Source: Chara braunii
Lineage: Eukaryota; Streptophyta; Charophyceae; Charales; Characeae
Direction of reading: 5' to 3'
NCBI GenBank assembly: GCA_003427395.1
Contig: BFEA01000710.1
Coordinates: 29,224 to 63,425, forward strand
DNA length: 34,202 nucleotides
The position numbers and the translations under genes were made by a program. Every line of letters begins with the position of its first letter. Within the stretch, counting starts at the first letter, position 1. Below, piece after piece: positions 10,548 to 20,866 of the stretch. Under the pieces are notes generated by a model. That model searched no databases, had not been told where the DNA came from, and was given only the letters and a program-made list of their open reading frames with translations.

Positions 10548-13324
10548 TTATGTCGAACAGCCACGATGTATCTTGGGTGGCATAGACGTTCGTCGTGCGG
10601 AGCGTCGTCGGTGGGTGGCGTTCGTAGGATTGCGGTACACAGTGCGCGATGGCTTGATTCGTTTGTGTTTGTTCCATTCCAACGCGGTGCAATAAACTCG
10701 CGCCTCATACGGCTTGGGGAAGTTCAGTCATTTTGTGCAGTACATATTGATCACTGAATGAAAGCATTTATTGTTCAAACTCATCCTTGCACGCATGTAG
10801 TATGCCATCTTCGTGTTGGAAGTGAACTGCTTCAGGTACCGAGAAATGGCCACATGAATCCGACCTCCAGCCTCGTACAATGTCTCTTGATCCGAACCAT
10901 CGGCCGCATTACACAGGTTTGACAACTCCTTATCGCAGAGGGAATGATCCCCAGCCCAATGATTGGCCAAGTGTTGCACATGCGAGGCCAACAGATCGTC
11001 GTCGTCATCCCCCGCCCATTCAGGCAACCTACAAGCGTCGTACAACCATTCCGTCGCCTCATCCGCCGCACTTCAATGCAACGCCTTCACCGCGTTGATC
11101 TCGACGACGTCATCTGGTAACGGCTTCCCTGCTTCATCGGGAAATAGCACACCCCATACTATTTCAACGAGGTCGTCCTTCTTTTTCGTAGTCACCCCCT
11201 GCACGCGCACGCCTTTCGTATCGAGCCAAACTTCGAGCTCCTTCTTCGTGAAACACTTCACCTTGCGCACGTGTTGGCAAGCGCCCACCACAGATGGCTT
11301 AACAGTCTTCGTGGCACGTACAACCTCTCGCAAGAGTTTGACCAAAGTCTTGGCTTTGTGCCACATGCACTTCTGCGAGTCAATGTTCATTCCTCGTAAG
11401 ATGACGTCAACCGCACCACAATGGTCATGCACAACCTCCGTGATGATCAGGTTGTTTTCATCCTTCAACTGTTGAAGAAGCTTCTCCCACATTGCGTTTC
11501 CAGCCGCCATGACGACTCGCCCCCCCTGAGCATTGTCTCCGTGCCCACGATCATCCCAGACTTCAAATCCAGTGTCGTGACCGTACAATGTTGCACGTCA
11601 CGGGACGAATCGTAACGCCTATCGACCAAAATGACAATCGGATCATTTGATCTACGCAAACATGCGATCACCCCATCGAAGCCTTTTTGCGTAACTCGTT
11701 CCATGTGTCGCAACCACTGTCGCAAACCTTTGCCTTCGTCACAGAAAAAAATGTAGAATATCTCTTTTCTAACCTTCTTCATCCCTAGGCCAGTAAGAGG
11801 TTTTTTCAGTTGAGTGTACGTCATCCCTGCCGCCAAATTGGAGTGGAACATTTGAGTCTCCACCCTTGAATCTCTCACTCCACCAGAAACAACATTTGCA
11901 GAACTTTAGTGCCACGTGCACCCTTTCCCACACTCGAATTGCAACTTGCAAATGTGACAAGGATAATGTATCTTCTTGATCATCACCTCCACGTCCTTCC
12001 CGTGCTAAGGACACGATTTCTCAAACATGCCAAAAATCTGAAGAAGTTTCACCGGTTCAAGAAATACAACATCTGGCCTTGCCGGCGCATCCCACATGCT
12101 TATGTGGTCCCTCACCGTAAACCTTTCAAACATCGGACCAATATCTACATACCCGTTGCCGTCGTGCCACCTTAAACATTACTTCGAGGTCTACCACCTC
12201 GCGACCGCAGAGTGTCAGTTGACGTTGACCTCCGGCCACAAGAACCTCCATGGCCAGACAACTGCTCGCTCGGTCCGTACGTCGACATAAGCTCATCAAC
12301 ATGGCCAGCACTCCACTCAAACAGTTGATCAAACACGTTCTCCTAAGAACAATGTTTTTTTTGCTTGCCTCCCGAACTATGAGCAAGGGCGGACAACTTC
12401 TTCCCCATCGCCCTTGCAATCGAACTTAGGCGCACCTGCTGGTCGAGTCTACATCGCACCCAGTGAGGCTTCCCCGGGCGTGGTGTACTAGACATGGCAC
12501 GGGGCAGCGCAAGCGAAAAACTCATCCCTGTTTCGCTATCGTTGGATGACGATACCCCATCACGGGCATGGTCCGTCGAGCGAGGAGTGCCGGACGCTGG
12601 CCGCAGCGTGTCGTCCAGCAATTGTTGCTCTTCTGCTCGATAAACGGGATGTGATGCAATGATACCCCTACAGGGAGCTCCAGCGACGTTGTCGGGGGGC
12701 GAGTAGTTGAACAACGGCGGCCGAGGTACTAATGATGGAGGCACCTCCAACGCGGCACGGACACCCGCATTCGCGGGATCTGGACGACGGTGAACAACCC
12801 CGTAAAGTGTGTCAGTTGTGGCAAGCGGCAGCGGCAACACCGCAGTGAGCGACTCCATAGGCGATGAAAGCGGGGGGGGGCAATGAAAGCACAACGGATT
12901 GCGCAAAAGGAGACGAAGTGGGATCCCCAGAGAACGTGGGGAGAGCAGGCATTGCGGCGATGACAGTGCGCAGGTGACTTGAGAAAGGAGTTTGTGTGAC
13001 GGTAGTCGTACTCGCAAAAAAAGGAAACAAAATTACCGCCATCCTGTCGTCCAGACGTTGTCTGGTTGCTGTTCTCGCTAGTACAGCATCGCTTCGACTA
13101 CGTCCGCGCGGATCCAAAACCCCTCGCCCTCGACCGCGCGAAATGTCTTGGTAAAACGGAGAGCCTTGCAGCGAGGTACGTGAGGCGAACGACGATGCAA
13201 ACTCCGAAGGAGTTGGAAGCAACGGGGACTTCGGCGACGTCGGTGCAGCCGCAGGAGAGTGTTGGTGTTCCATGTCGATGCCACATACAGTGTGATGCGG
13301 GAAACCCGCAATACACCTGCACAT
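10548..13324 (-). pseudogene. DNA-transposon transposase relic with SAP-like insert
   Basis: On the - strand a Pro/Ser-rich N-terminus (13324 to about 12343) changes frame at a G9 run (12872-12880). After TAG at 12343-12345 come ENVFDQLFEW and, after another frame change near 12170, WHDGNGYVDIGPMFERF. A Cys cluster, CHICKLQFECGKGCTWH (C-x2-C-x5-C-x3-C-x2-H), ends near 11909 and suits zinc binding. MTYTQLKKPL and VILVDRRYDSSRDVQHCTVT carry the likely first catalytic Asp. A G7 run (11520-11526) shifts frame into ITEVVHDHCGAV and KCMWHKAKTL. A SAP-like FTKKELEVWLDTKGVRVQG segment follows, then HLANHWAGDHSLC, FHSVIN and, in the third frame, EARVYCTALEWNKHKR. Stops lie at 12005-12007, 11906-11908 and 11073-11075. 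The RNase-H-like fold is inferred from motif order; the superfamily is not certain. Confidence 0.72.
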
Positions 13325-13443
13325 GTGGATGCACAGTTTTACGGATCACAAGCTTTATTCCAACTCCTTGCGAAAACAAAGCGACACATAATGTCAGACC
13401 CAATTATAAACCATAGTGGCGGCTTCACCCGACGTCAGTGTCA

Positions 13444-13915
13444 GACAAGCGATTATCGGGTAGCTGAAAATTCATGAATGAAAATTATGAAGTGAGAGTT
13501 TTGGGCAGTCTGAAAATCCCGAATGGCCCTGAAGTGGTGAAAGGTCCGAAGACCTTGAAAACCACCTGTTTAGGCAGGCTGCATCTTGAAGTGGTGAAGG
13601 GTGTCTTGAAGTGGTCAAGTGAGAGTTTTGGGCAGTCTGAAAATCGTGAATGGTCCTGAAGTGGTGAAAGGTCCGAAGACCATGAAAACCACCCTTCACC
13701 ACTCGAGGATGCAGCCTGCCTAAACATGCGGTTTTCAGGGTTTTCGGAGCTTTCACCAATTCATGACCATTCAGGATTTTCATACCTGAATGGTCCTCAA
13801 GTGGTGAAAGGTCCGAAGACCCTAAAAACCACCTATGTAGGCAGGCTGCATCCTCAAGCGGTGAAGGGTGTCCTGAAGTGGTGATGAAAAATACGACTAT
13901 TGTTAACCTTCTCTC
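13444..13915 (+). mobile_element. 472-bp nonautonomous element, copy 1
   Basis: The left end starts GACAAGCGATTATCGGGTAG and the right end closes GTTAACCTTCTCTC. The flanks AGTGTCA (13437-13443) and AGTGTCA (13917-13923) look like a 7-8-bp target duplication. A second copy of exactly the same length lies inverted at 28765-29236. The interior holds a unit of roughly 130 bp (marked by GGCAGGCTGCATC and GTGGTGAAAGGTCCGAAGAC) in alternating +, -, + orientation, so the element is foldback-like. Open frames inside are accidental. Confidence 0.82.
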
Positions 13916-16390
13916 AAGTGTCACACATATGTCTTTATGCAACACGCAAAAAAACAGTAAAAGGTGGAACACAACATGAAGAAGAAAGAACAGTACACTA
14001 AAAATTGGAAAACTAACAGACGCAACACGATATATATACATATATATATGTGTCAGGCCGAACGTACGGATATTTGGGTCACCGTACTGTGTCCAAACCC
14101 GAAAGGGTTAGCACCCCGCAAACGAAGTATTTGGGTACCTAAAACATTCTTATTTCTTTTCTGATTTTTTTTTTTTTTGAGTTTTTTGTTATGTTAGCTA
14201 CCCGCTTCTCAAATTTGAGGTCATTCAGTAAATCCAAACAAAAATGAAAAATCGGCAAAGAAGGTGGTGTCAAAACTTACTAGCCCACTTACTATTTTTT
14301 TTTTTTTTTTTTCACTGTTTGTTTTCTCTTTATTTCGGGCCATGAAAAAATGTATTATTTTCGTAAATATTATTTGTTGGTTCTGTATCATGTAAGATAC
14401 ACATATATTATTTTTTTTGTCATCCGGCGAAGCGAAAAAAAAAATTGAAAAAGCGGCGAAGATAGCGGTGTCAAAATTCATCTCTAGGCGCACGCAGTAC
14501 TTTCAATCTCGTTTGTTTTTTTTTTTTTTTTTTTCATTATTTATTATTTATTTTTTGTATATGGTTTGGTTTTTCAAATATGACAAAGAATTTGGATGCA
14601 ATGTCCAGGAAATTGTTGTTTATTTTATTCTTCTGCGTAACATGTTATTTTTTCTCATTTTCCTTGGATTTTTTTTTATTTTTTTTTTTCTATGTTCGGT
14701 CGAGCGTCCAAACAAGTCGAGGGGGGGTCTTGAACGTCATCAGTTCAGGATCGGGTGCATGTGTTCGGCCCGTCCCGAACGCCAGTAACCATATATATAT
14801 ACATATATATATAGTTCCCCGGTCGAGGCTTCGTACGTTCGGCCATTGGAGGTTCCTTTAGGCGTCCAAATATAACTACGTCCAGCCCCTGCCAAAAAAT
14901 TATCGGAGCCTTAAAGCGGCTTATTCTATTCAAATTGGTTACACATTTGCATGTAATGCTTTATTTTATTTTATTTTTGTTAGTGCATTGTCTACGATAT
15001 CAGGTACAGGCTCATAAATTTCTAAGAATTTTATGCGTTTTCTATGACATTACGAACAAGCCCACAAATTACGAAGATATTTTTCTCAACCAAAACAATA
15101 TGAAAAATATCGAAAGATGGAGGTGTTAAAACTTGCTCACTCATTCTGAATTTATTTTTTTTTTCTTCAGTTTTCACGTTTTGTTTTCATTTTATTTCGG
15201 TGCGTAAATAATTTTATTATTTTTTGGATTTTGTTTTTTTCATAGGTTGTTTGTTACGTGAAGTACACATATATAAAATTTCAGGGCATTTGGATATGCA
15301 AAATTATTTGAGAAATTGTCGAGGATGGCGGTGTCGAAAACTTGCTCGCCCGTTCAGAATTTTCGCCCGGCAGAGCAAGTTTTCCCTTACTACTCTGGTA
15401 GCCTAGTATATATATATATACATATATATACATATATATACATATATATACATATATATATGCGAATATGTACGAGTCTGCAGGTATAATATCAACAAAA
15501 AAAAATTGTGTTGTGTGTGATCTCAGGTACATGCCTAAAAATTATGAAGTCGTTTTTGGCTGCCAAGAAATATAAAAAAAATCTTCTAAGATGAAGGTGT
15601 GAAAATGTGGTCACCCACTCACAATGTTTTTTTGTTTGTCCATTATAAATTTGTCATTTCGAGTTATTTCATGCCCTAAATTCGAAAATGGGTTTTTTCC
15701 TTCGCAAATTTGTTTTATGTCTTTTCTATTTTTCCAAGTACACATATATCAATATGTATTTCAAAAAAAAATTGTAATGTAATTACCCTTCTCATTTTCT
15801 CTTTCTTATCTTAGTAGTGTTTATTTTCCCATGGTATTACATATATTTCGAATTCCCGAAGGAATTACAATGTAATGGTCGGCCAAATGTCGATGGTGTT
15901 TTCTTTTTGGTGGTTTTTGTTTCTTCTACAATCGTTCCCGAACGTCCGAACACATCCTGAAGGAATCCCACAGGTTCGGCCCGAATGCTATATATAAGCA
16001 CAATTACGATATGAAAACTATAATACAAAACAACTTTGGTCTGATATTCATGCTTAAGTTCGTGACCGAAGTCCAAGGAAAAATAAATAACTTGTTGTCT
16101 GGATTCAGCAACAATTGTTGATAGAGAGAGAGAACCCTAGAGAGAGGGAAAAAAAAAAATGTCGTTCCACATCTTAGAGAAATGGAGGACTAAGGACATA
16201 TATATATATAGATACAGATGTAGATAAATACATACATATATATGTAAAAAGAACAAGATTCGTCTGTTCATCGCCTGTTACATATGTATATTGGAGAAAA
16301 GAGGCGAAAAAAAGGGCAAAAAGGAAGGAAAGCTCCGCAGCCGAACCCGATACAAACAAGGTCGGTTACGCGGATGACAAGTTGGGCATT
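13916..16390. other. AT-rich non-coding stretch with diverged repeats
   Basis: Poly-T runs, TA tracts (about 14030-14049, 14792-14812, 15410-15462, 16198-16210) and no coding frame. Between 15410 and 15462 a CATATATATA unit repeats with a 10-bp period. A motif like GGCGGTGTCAAAACTTGCTC recurs at about 14263, 14465, 15121, 15326 and 15592, each followed by a T-rich run, so the stretch is an old dispersed or tandem repeat with spacings near 200-270 bp plus one larger gap. Confidence 0.6.
14396..14490 (+). repeat. source of the sequence misplaced at 18264-18358
   Basis: This 95-bp segment is repeated without visible difference at 18264-18358, directly after a Nextera junction. It marks the left end of the presumed mate-pair fragment. 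Confidence 0.9.
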
Positions 16391-16788
16391 GCCAAAAAGA
16401 AGAAGAAGATACATATCAATGGAGATGCGACGAAGAAGACGAAGATGAAGAAGACGAAGATGAAGAAGACGAAGAAGACGGAGACGAAGAAGAAGAAGAA
16501 GAAGAAGAAGAAGAAGAAGAAGAAGAAGAAGAAGAAGAAGAGAAAGAAAAAAACGAAGAAAAAAAAGTAGAAGAAAAAGAACTAGCGAAGAATAGAAAGA
16601 ACCGGCGAAAAAAAAAAAAAAAAANTGGTCTTCGGGACGTTCATCACTTCGGGATGCTTCATGATTTTCGGGTAGCTTGAACAGATGGTCATAAGGGTTG
16701 CTTTCATGGTCTTCGGGACGAAAAAAACGAAGAAAAAAAAGTAGAAGAAAAAGAACTAGCGAAGAATAGAAAGAACCGGCGAAAAAAA

Positions 16789-16820
<32 letters not shown>

Positions 16821-16847
16821 AAAAGAAAGGAAAAAAGAAAAAAAAAG

Positions 16848-16921
<74 letters not shown>

Positions 16922-17966
16922 GTAAAAAAAAAAAAACTAGCGAAAAAAAAAAAAAACCGGCGAAAAAAAAAAAAAAAAACATACACGAGGAAGAAGAAGA
17001 AGACGAAAAAGAAGAAGAAGAAACCAGAAGTAGTAGAAGAAGACGGGACTATGAAGAAGAAGAAGAAACGAAGAAGATGAAGCGAAAAATGCGAAGCAAA
17101 GAAGACGATTCGAAGATGATAAAGTGAAGAAGAACAAAAATCGAAAAAAATAAGAAGAAGAAGAGTGATAAACAAAAGTCATAAACTGTCTTTCGTGCAT
17201 GCTTGAACATAAATTTTCACTCAACTGCACGCACAAAGCTCAGAAGTAACACGTTAATTGCCCTACGCATGTTTCAGCCTGGTGCCGTACCTGACACTCA
17301 TCAAGGGCCTTCTCATTGGATCCGCCTTACGACACTCACCTACTTGTCCCACCACAAAAATTAATAAGAAGAAGAAGACATGGAAGAGGCGAAGGAAAAG
17401 AAGAAGGCAATAAACAATAAGAAAAAGATGAAGCGATAAGAAATTAAAGAATAACCAAAGAAGATGGAACCGAGAAGATTAATCGAAGAAGAAAAAGCGA
17501 AGGATAAGAAAAAGAAGAAGAAGAAGAAGGAGAAAAAGAAAAAGAAGAAGAAGGACTAGAAGAAGAAGAAGAAGGACAAGAAGAATAAGGAGAGGAAGGT
17601 GTGGAAGAAGCGATGGAAAAGAAGAAGGTGAAGAAGAACAGGAATAAGAAAAAGCGAGAAGAAATAGAACTGGAATCGAAGAAGATGAAGTGGAAAAAAT
17701 AAAGCGAAGAAGATAAAAGCGGGGAAGAAGTAGAAGAAGTAGAAGAAGAAGATAAAAAAGACGTGGGGGAATCGAAGGCAAAGAAGAAGACGAACACGAA
17801 AAAATAATAAGAATAACTTTTCTATGAAATACAAGAAGAAACGAAGAAGATGAATAGGAGAAGATGATTCGAAAAAAAAATAGCAGAGAAGAAAAGAAGA
17901 AGAAGAAGAAGAAGAAGAAGAAGAAGAAGAAGAAGAAAAAAAAAAAAAAAAAAAAAATTTTTTTAG

Positions 17967-18006
<40 letters not shown>

Positions 18007-18111
18007 ATAAAAAAAAAAAAGGGGAAAAAAAAAAATAAAAAAGCAAAAAAAAAAAAAAAAAAAAAAATCTGCGAAAAGGAAGAAGAAAGGGCGTACAGGA
18101 AGAGGCAAGGT
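16391..18111 (+). repeat. purine-strand (GAA/AAG/A)n region
   Basis: For about 1.7 kb the + strand is almost all A and G, built from GAA, GAAGAC and poly-A runs. A roughly 190-bp island of mixed composition (about 17172-17360) lies inside. Long Lys or Phe/Ser frames here are low-complexity artefacts. Such tracts can form triplex DNA and are hard to assemble; a misassembly is present at 16546-16800. Confidence 0.85.
16625..16719 (+). other. misplaced 81-bp-satellite fragment after an N, flanked by a duplication
   Basis: Position 16625 is N. The next 94 bp match the consensus of the 81-bp satellite of 27-32.5 kb. The flanking sequence 16546-16624 (with GAACTAGCGAAGAATAGAAA) is repeated at 16720-16800. 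This is the pattern of a failed contig merge, not of an insertion with a short target duplication. Confidence 0.75.
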
Positions 18112-18225
18112 CGATTATATGAAGTAAAGAATAAAACAAAGAAAAAAAAAAACAATTGAACACCGAACTGCGTCCTCGATACACAAAAAACGCACCCACA
18201 CCCACATGACCACACTCTCACATAC

Positions 18226-18263
18226 CTGTCTCTTATACACATCTAGATGTGTATAAGAGACAG
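18226..18263. other. Tn5 mosaic-end junction (Nextera mate-pair adapter)
   Basis: Positions 18226-18244 read CTGTCTCTTATACACATCT and 18245-18263 read its reverse complement. Two Tn5 mosaic ends head to head are the circularisation junction of Nextera mate-pair libraries. Translations across it give the familiar adapter peptides CIRDR and VYKRQ. This is synthetic sequence. Confidence 0.99.
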
Positions 18264-18368
18264 GATACACATATATTATTTTTTTTGTCATCCGGCGAAG
18301 CGAAAAAAAAAATTGAAAAAGCGGCGAAGATAGCGGTGTCAAAATTCATCTCTAGGCGNCTCACATAC
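18264..18368 (+). other. mate-pair artefact: copied segment, N and duplicated contig end
   Basis: 18264-18358 copies 14396-14490. Position 18359 is N. 18360-18368 (CTCACATAC) repeats 18217-18225 just before the adapter, and unique sequence then continues. Everything from 18226 to 18368 appears extraneous. Confidence 0.95.
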
Positions 18369-18399
18369 ACAAACATGCGCCCACGTGGAGGAACACAAA

Positions 18400-20633
18400 C
18401 ACAAGTGGTTAGCGACCTACTGAAATTTCAGAATGAAAGATTCTGAAGTCTGTTAGCAGAGGTATGAAATCGCTGAAATGGTATAAAGACACTTAAGGTC
18501 ATTTCATGAAATTCAGGTGGTTTAAAAGTCAGATTTTATGTTTTTTTTTCGTTTTTTTTTCGCATGTTTTTGTTTTCGTTTGTGTGCCACTTCAGGTCAT
18601 TTCAGGAGTTTCGGGAGGGAAACCTGAAACCTCTGAAATGAACTGAAGTGACTGAAGCTTCTGAAAGCGGTTTCAGATCCTCCCATCCAAATTTTTGGAT
18701 ATGGGCATCTGAAACCGTTTTCAGATTTTCAGCCACTTCAAGTCATTTCAGGAGTTTCGGGTAGGGAGACCTGAAACCTCTGAAATGATCGGAAGTGGCT
18801 GAAGCTTCTAAAAATGGTTTTTGGTCCCGCCATCCAAATGTTTGGGTAGGGGAACCTGAAACCGCTTTCAGAATCTTCAGCTACTTCATGTTATTTCAGG
18901 AGTTTCCGGCGTGGAGACCTGAAACCTCTGAAATGTCCTGAAGTGGTTCTGAAACCGTTTTCAAATTTTCAGCCACTTCAAGTCATTTCAGGAGTTTCGG
19001 GTGGGGAGACCTGAAACTTTTGAAATGATATGAAATGGCTGAAGCTTCTGAAAGCAGTTTTAGGTCACCTCGTCAAAATGCTTGGATGAGAGGTTTTCAG
19101 CCACTTTAGATCATTTCATGAGTTTTAGATACAGAGACCTGAGACCTCTGAAATGATCTGAAGTGGTTGAAGCTTCTGAAAGTGGTTTAAGGTCCCCCCA
19201 TCGAAATGGTTGGATGGGGCATCTGAAACCGCTTTAAGATTTTCAACCACTTCATATCATTTCAGAGGTTTCAGGTGGGGAGACCTGAAACCTCTGAAAT
19301 GATATGAAGTGGTTGAAGTTTTTGAAAGCGGTTTCAGTTCCCCTAGTCCAAATGCTTGGATGGGGGGACCTGAACTGCTTTCAGAAGCTTCAGCCACTTC
19401 ATATCATTTCAGGAGTTTCAGATGGAGAGACTTGAAACCTCTGAAATGATTTGAAGTGGCTGAAGCTTCTGAAAGTGGTTTCAGATCCCCTTATCCAAAT
19501 GGTTGGATGGGGGCATCTGAAACCGCTTTCACATTTTCAACAACTTCAGATCATTTCAAGAGTTTCAGGTCGGGAGACCTAAAACCTCTAAAATGATATG
19601 AAGTGGCTAATGCCTCTGAAAGCAGTTTCGGGTCCCCCCGTCCAAATGCTTAGATGGGGGGACATGAAACCGCTTTCAGAAGCTTCAGCCACTTCATATT
19701 GTTTCAGGAGGTTCAGATGGAGAGACCTGAAACCTCTGAAATGATCTGAAGTTGTTGAAGCTTCTAAAAGTGGTTTAAGGTCCCCCCATCCAAATGCTTG
19801 GACGGGGACATCTGAAACCGCTTTCATATTTTCAGCGACATCAAATCATTTCAGGAGTTTTGAGTGGGGAGACCTGAAACCTCTGAATTGATTTGAAGTG
19901 TTGAAGCTTCTGAAAGAGGTTTCAGGTCCCCCCGTCCAAATGCTTGGATGGAGGGGACCTGAAACTGCTTTCAGATTTTCAGCCACTTCATATCATTTCA
20001 GGAGTTTCAGATGATAACCTTCTCTCCATTCAGGAGTTTCAGGTGGGCAGACCTGAAACCTCTAAAATGATATGAAGTGGCTGAAGCTTCTGAAAGCAGT
20101 TTCAGGTTCCCCCGTCCAAATGCTTGGATGGGGGGGACATGAAACCACTTTCAGAAGCTTCAGCCACTTCATATTATTTCAGGAGTTTAAGATGGAAAGA
20201 CCTGAAACCTCTGAAATGATCTGAAGTGGCTGAAGCTTTTAAAAGGGGTTTCAGGTCCCCCGATCCAAATGCTTGGATTGGGGCGTCTGAAACCGCTTTC
20301 AGATTTTCAGCGACTTCAGATCATTTCAAGAGTTTCGGGTGGGGAGACATGAAACCTCTAAAATGATTTGAAGTGGCCCAAGCTTTTGAAAGGGGTTTCA
20401 GGTCCCCCCGTCCAAATGCTTGGATGGGGGGACATGAAACTGCTTTTAGATTTTCAGCCACCTCAGATCATTTTAGGAGTTTCAGACGCTGAGACCTTAA
20501 ACATCTGAAATGATCTGAAGTGGCTGAAGCTTCTGAAAGCGGTTTCGGGTTCCCCCGTCGAAATGCATAGATGGGTATATTATGGGGAGCTGAAAAAGGA
20601 CCTGAAAATATTACGAGTTATTAACCTTCTCTC
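18400..20633 (+). mobile_element. 2.2-kb nonautonomous element made of a palindromic satellite array
   Basis: The left end is CACAAGTGGTTAGCG and the right end is TTAACCTTCTCTC, matching both ends of the 472-bp elements. AACACAAA occurs immediately outside both ends (18392-18399 and 20634-20641), a perfect 8-bp target duplication. Nearly the whole interior is a tandem array. An 8-bp duplication fits hAT-like or related DNA transposons, but the superfamily is not settled by this. No coding capacity. Confidence 0.85.
18480..20560. repeat. tandem array of about 147-bp self-complementary monomers
   Basis: The landmark GAGACCTGAAAC and its variants occur near 18766, 18914, 19006, 19134, 19280, 19427, 19574, 19722, 19869, 20049, 20197, 20344 and 20491. 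Most intervals are 146-148 bp; one is truncated (92), one is 128, and one is 180 because of a 33-bp insertion. Each monomer is a palindrome, with complementary halves around a CCAAATGCTTGGATGG-type centre and around the GAGACCTGAAAC landmark. Confidence 0.9.
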
Positions 20634-20866
20634 AACACAAAGGGGCGATACAACTCCAAACACACGAGCGCATGCGCACAGTGGAATCACAAAGGACGAG
20701 GCAACATACCCGCGGACACACAACAGGAGTCACATAGGCATTCACATACTGTGTGTGCATGCCTACGTGACTCCTGTTGTGTGTTCGTGGGTGTGCTGCC
20801 TCGTCCTTCGCGATTTCACTGTGCACATGCGCTCGTGTGTTTGGAGTTGTATCGCCCCTTTGTGTT
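20634..20866. repeat. long palindrome, 115-bp arms, 3-bp spacer
   Basis: Arms 20634-20748 and 20752-20866 are inverted copies with about 11 differences (roughly 90% identity), so both strands encode nearly the same peptide. The left arm begins with the right-hand target duplication of the satellite-filled element, meaning that element inserted at its edge. A transcript would fold into a hairpin of about 115 bp. Confidence 0.9.

Noticed and set aside
18226-18263. Natural Tn5-type insertion
   Set aside because: Two 19-bp mosaic ends head to head with no element between them, next to a copied segment and an N, is the mate-pair library junction.
16382-18342. Long Lys-, Phe- or Ser-rich open frames on both strands
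   Set aside because: They are translations of poly-A and GAA repeats, and one crosses the synthetic adapter.
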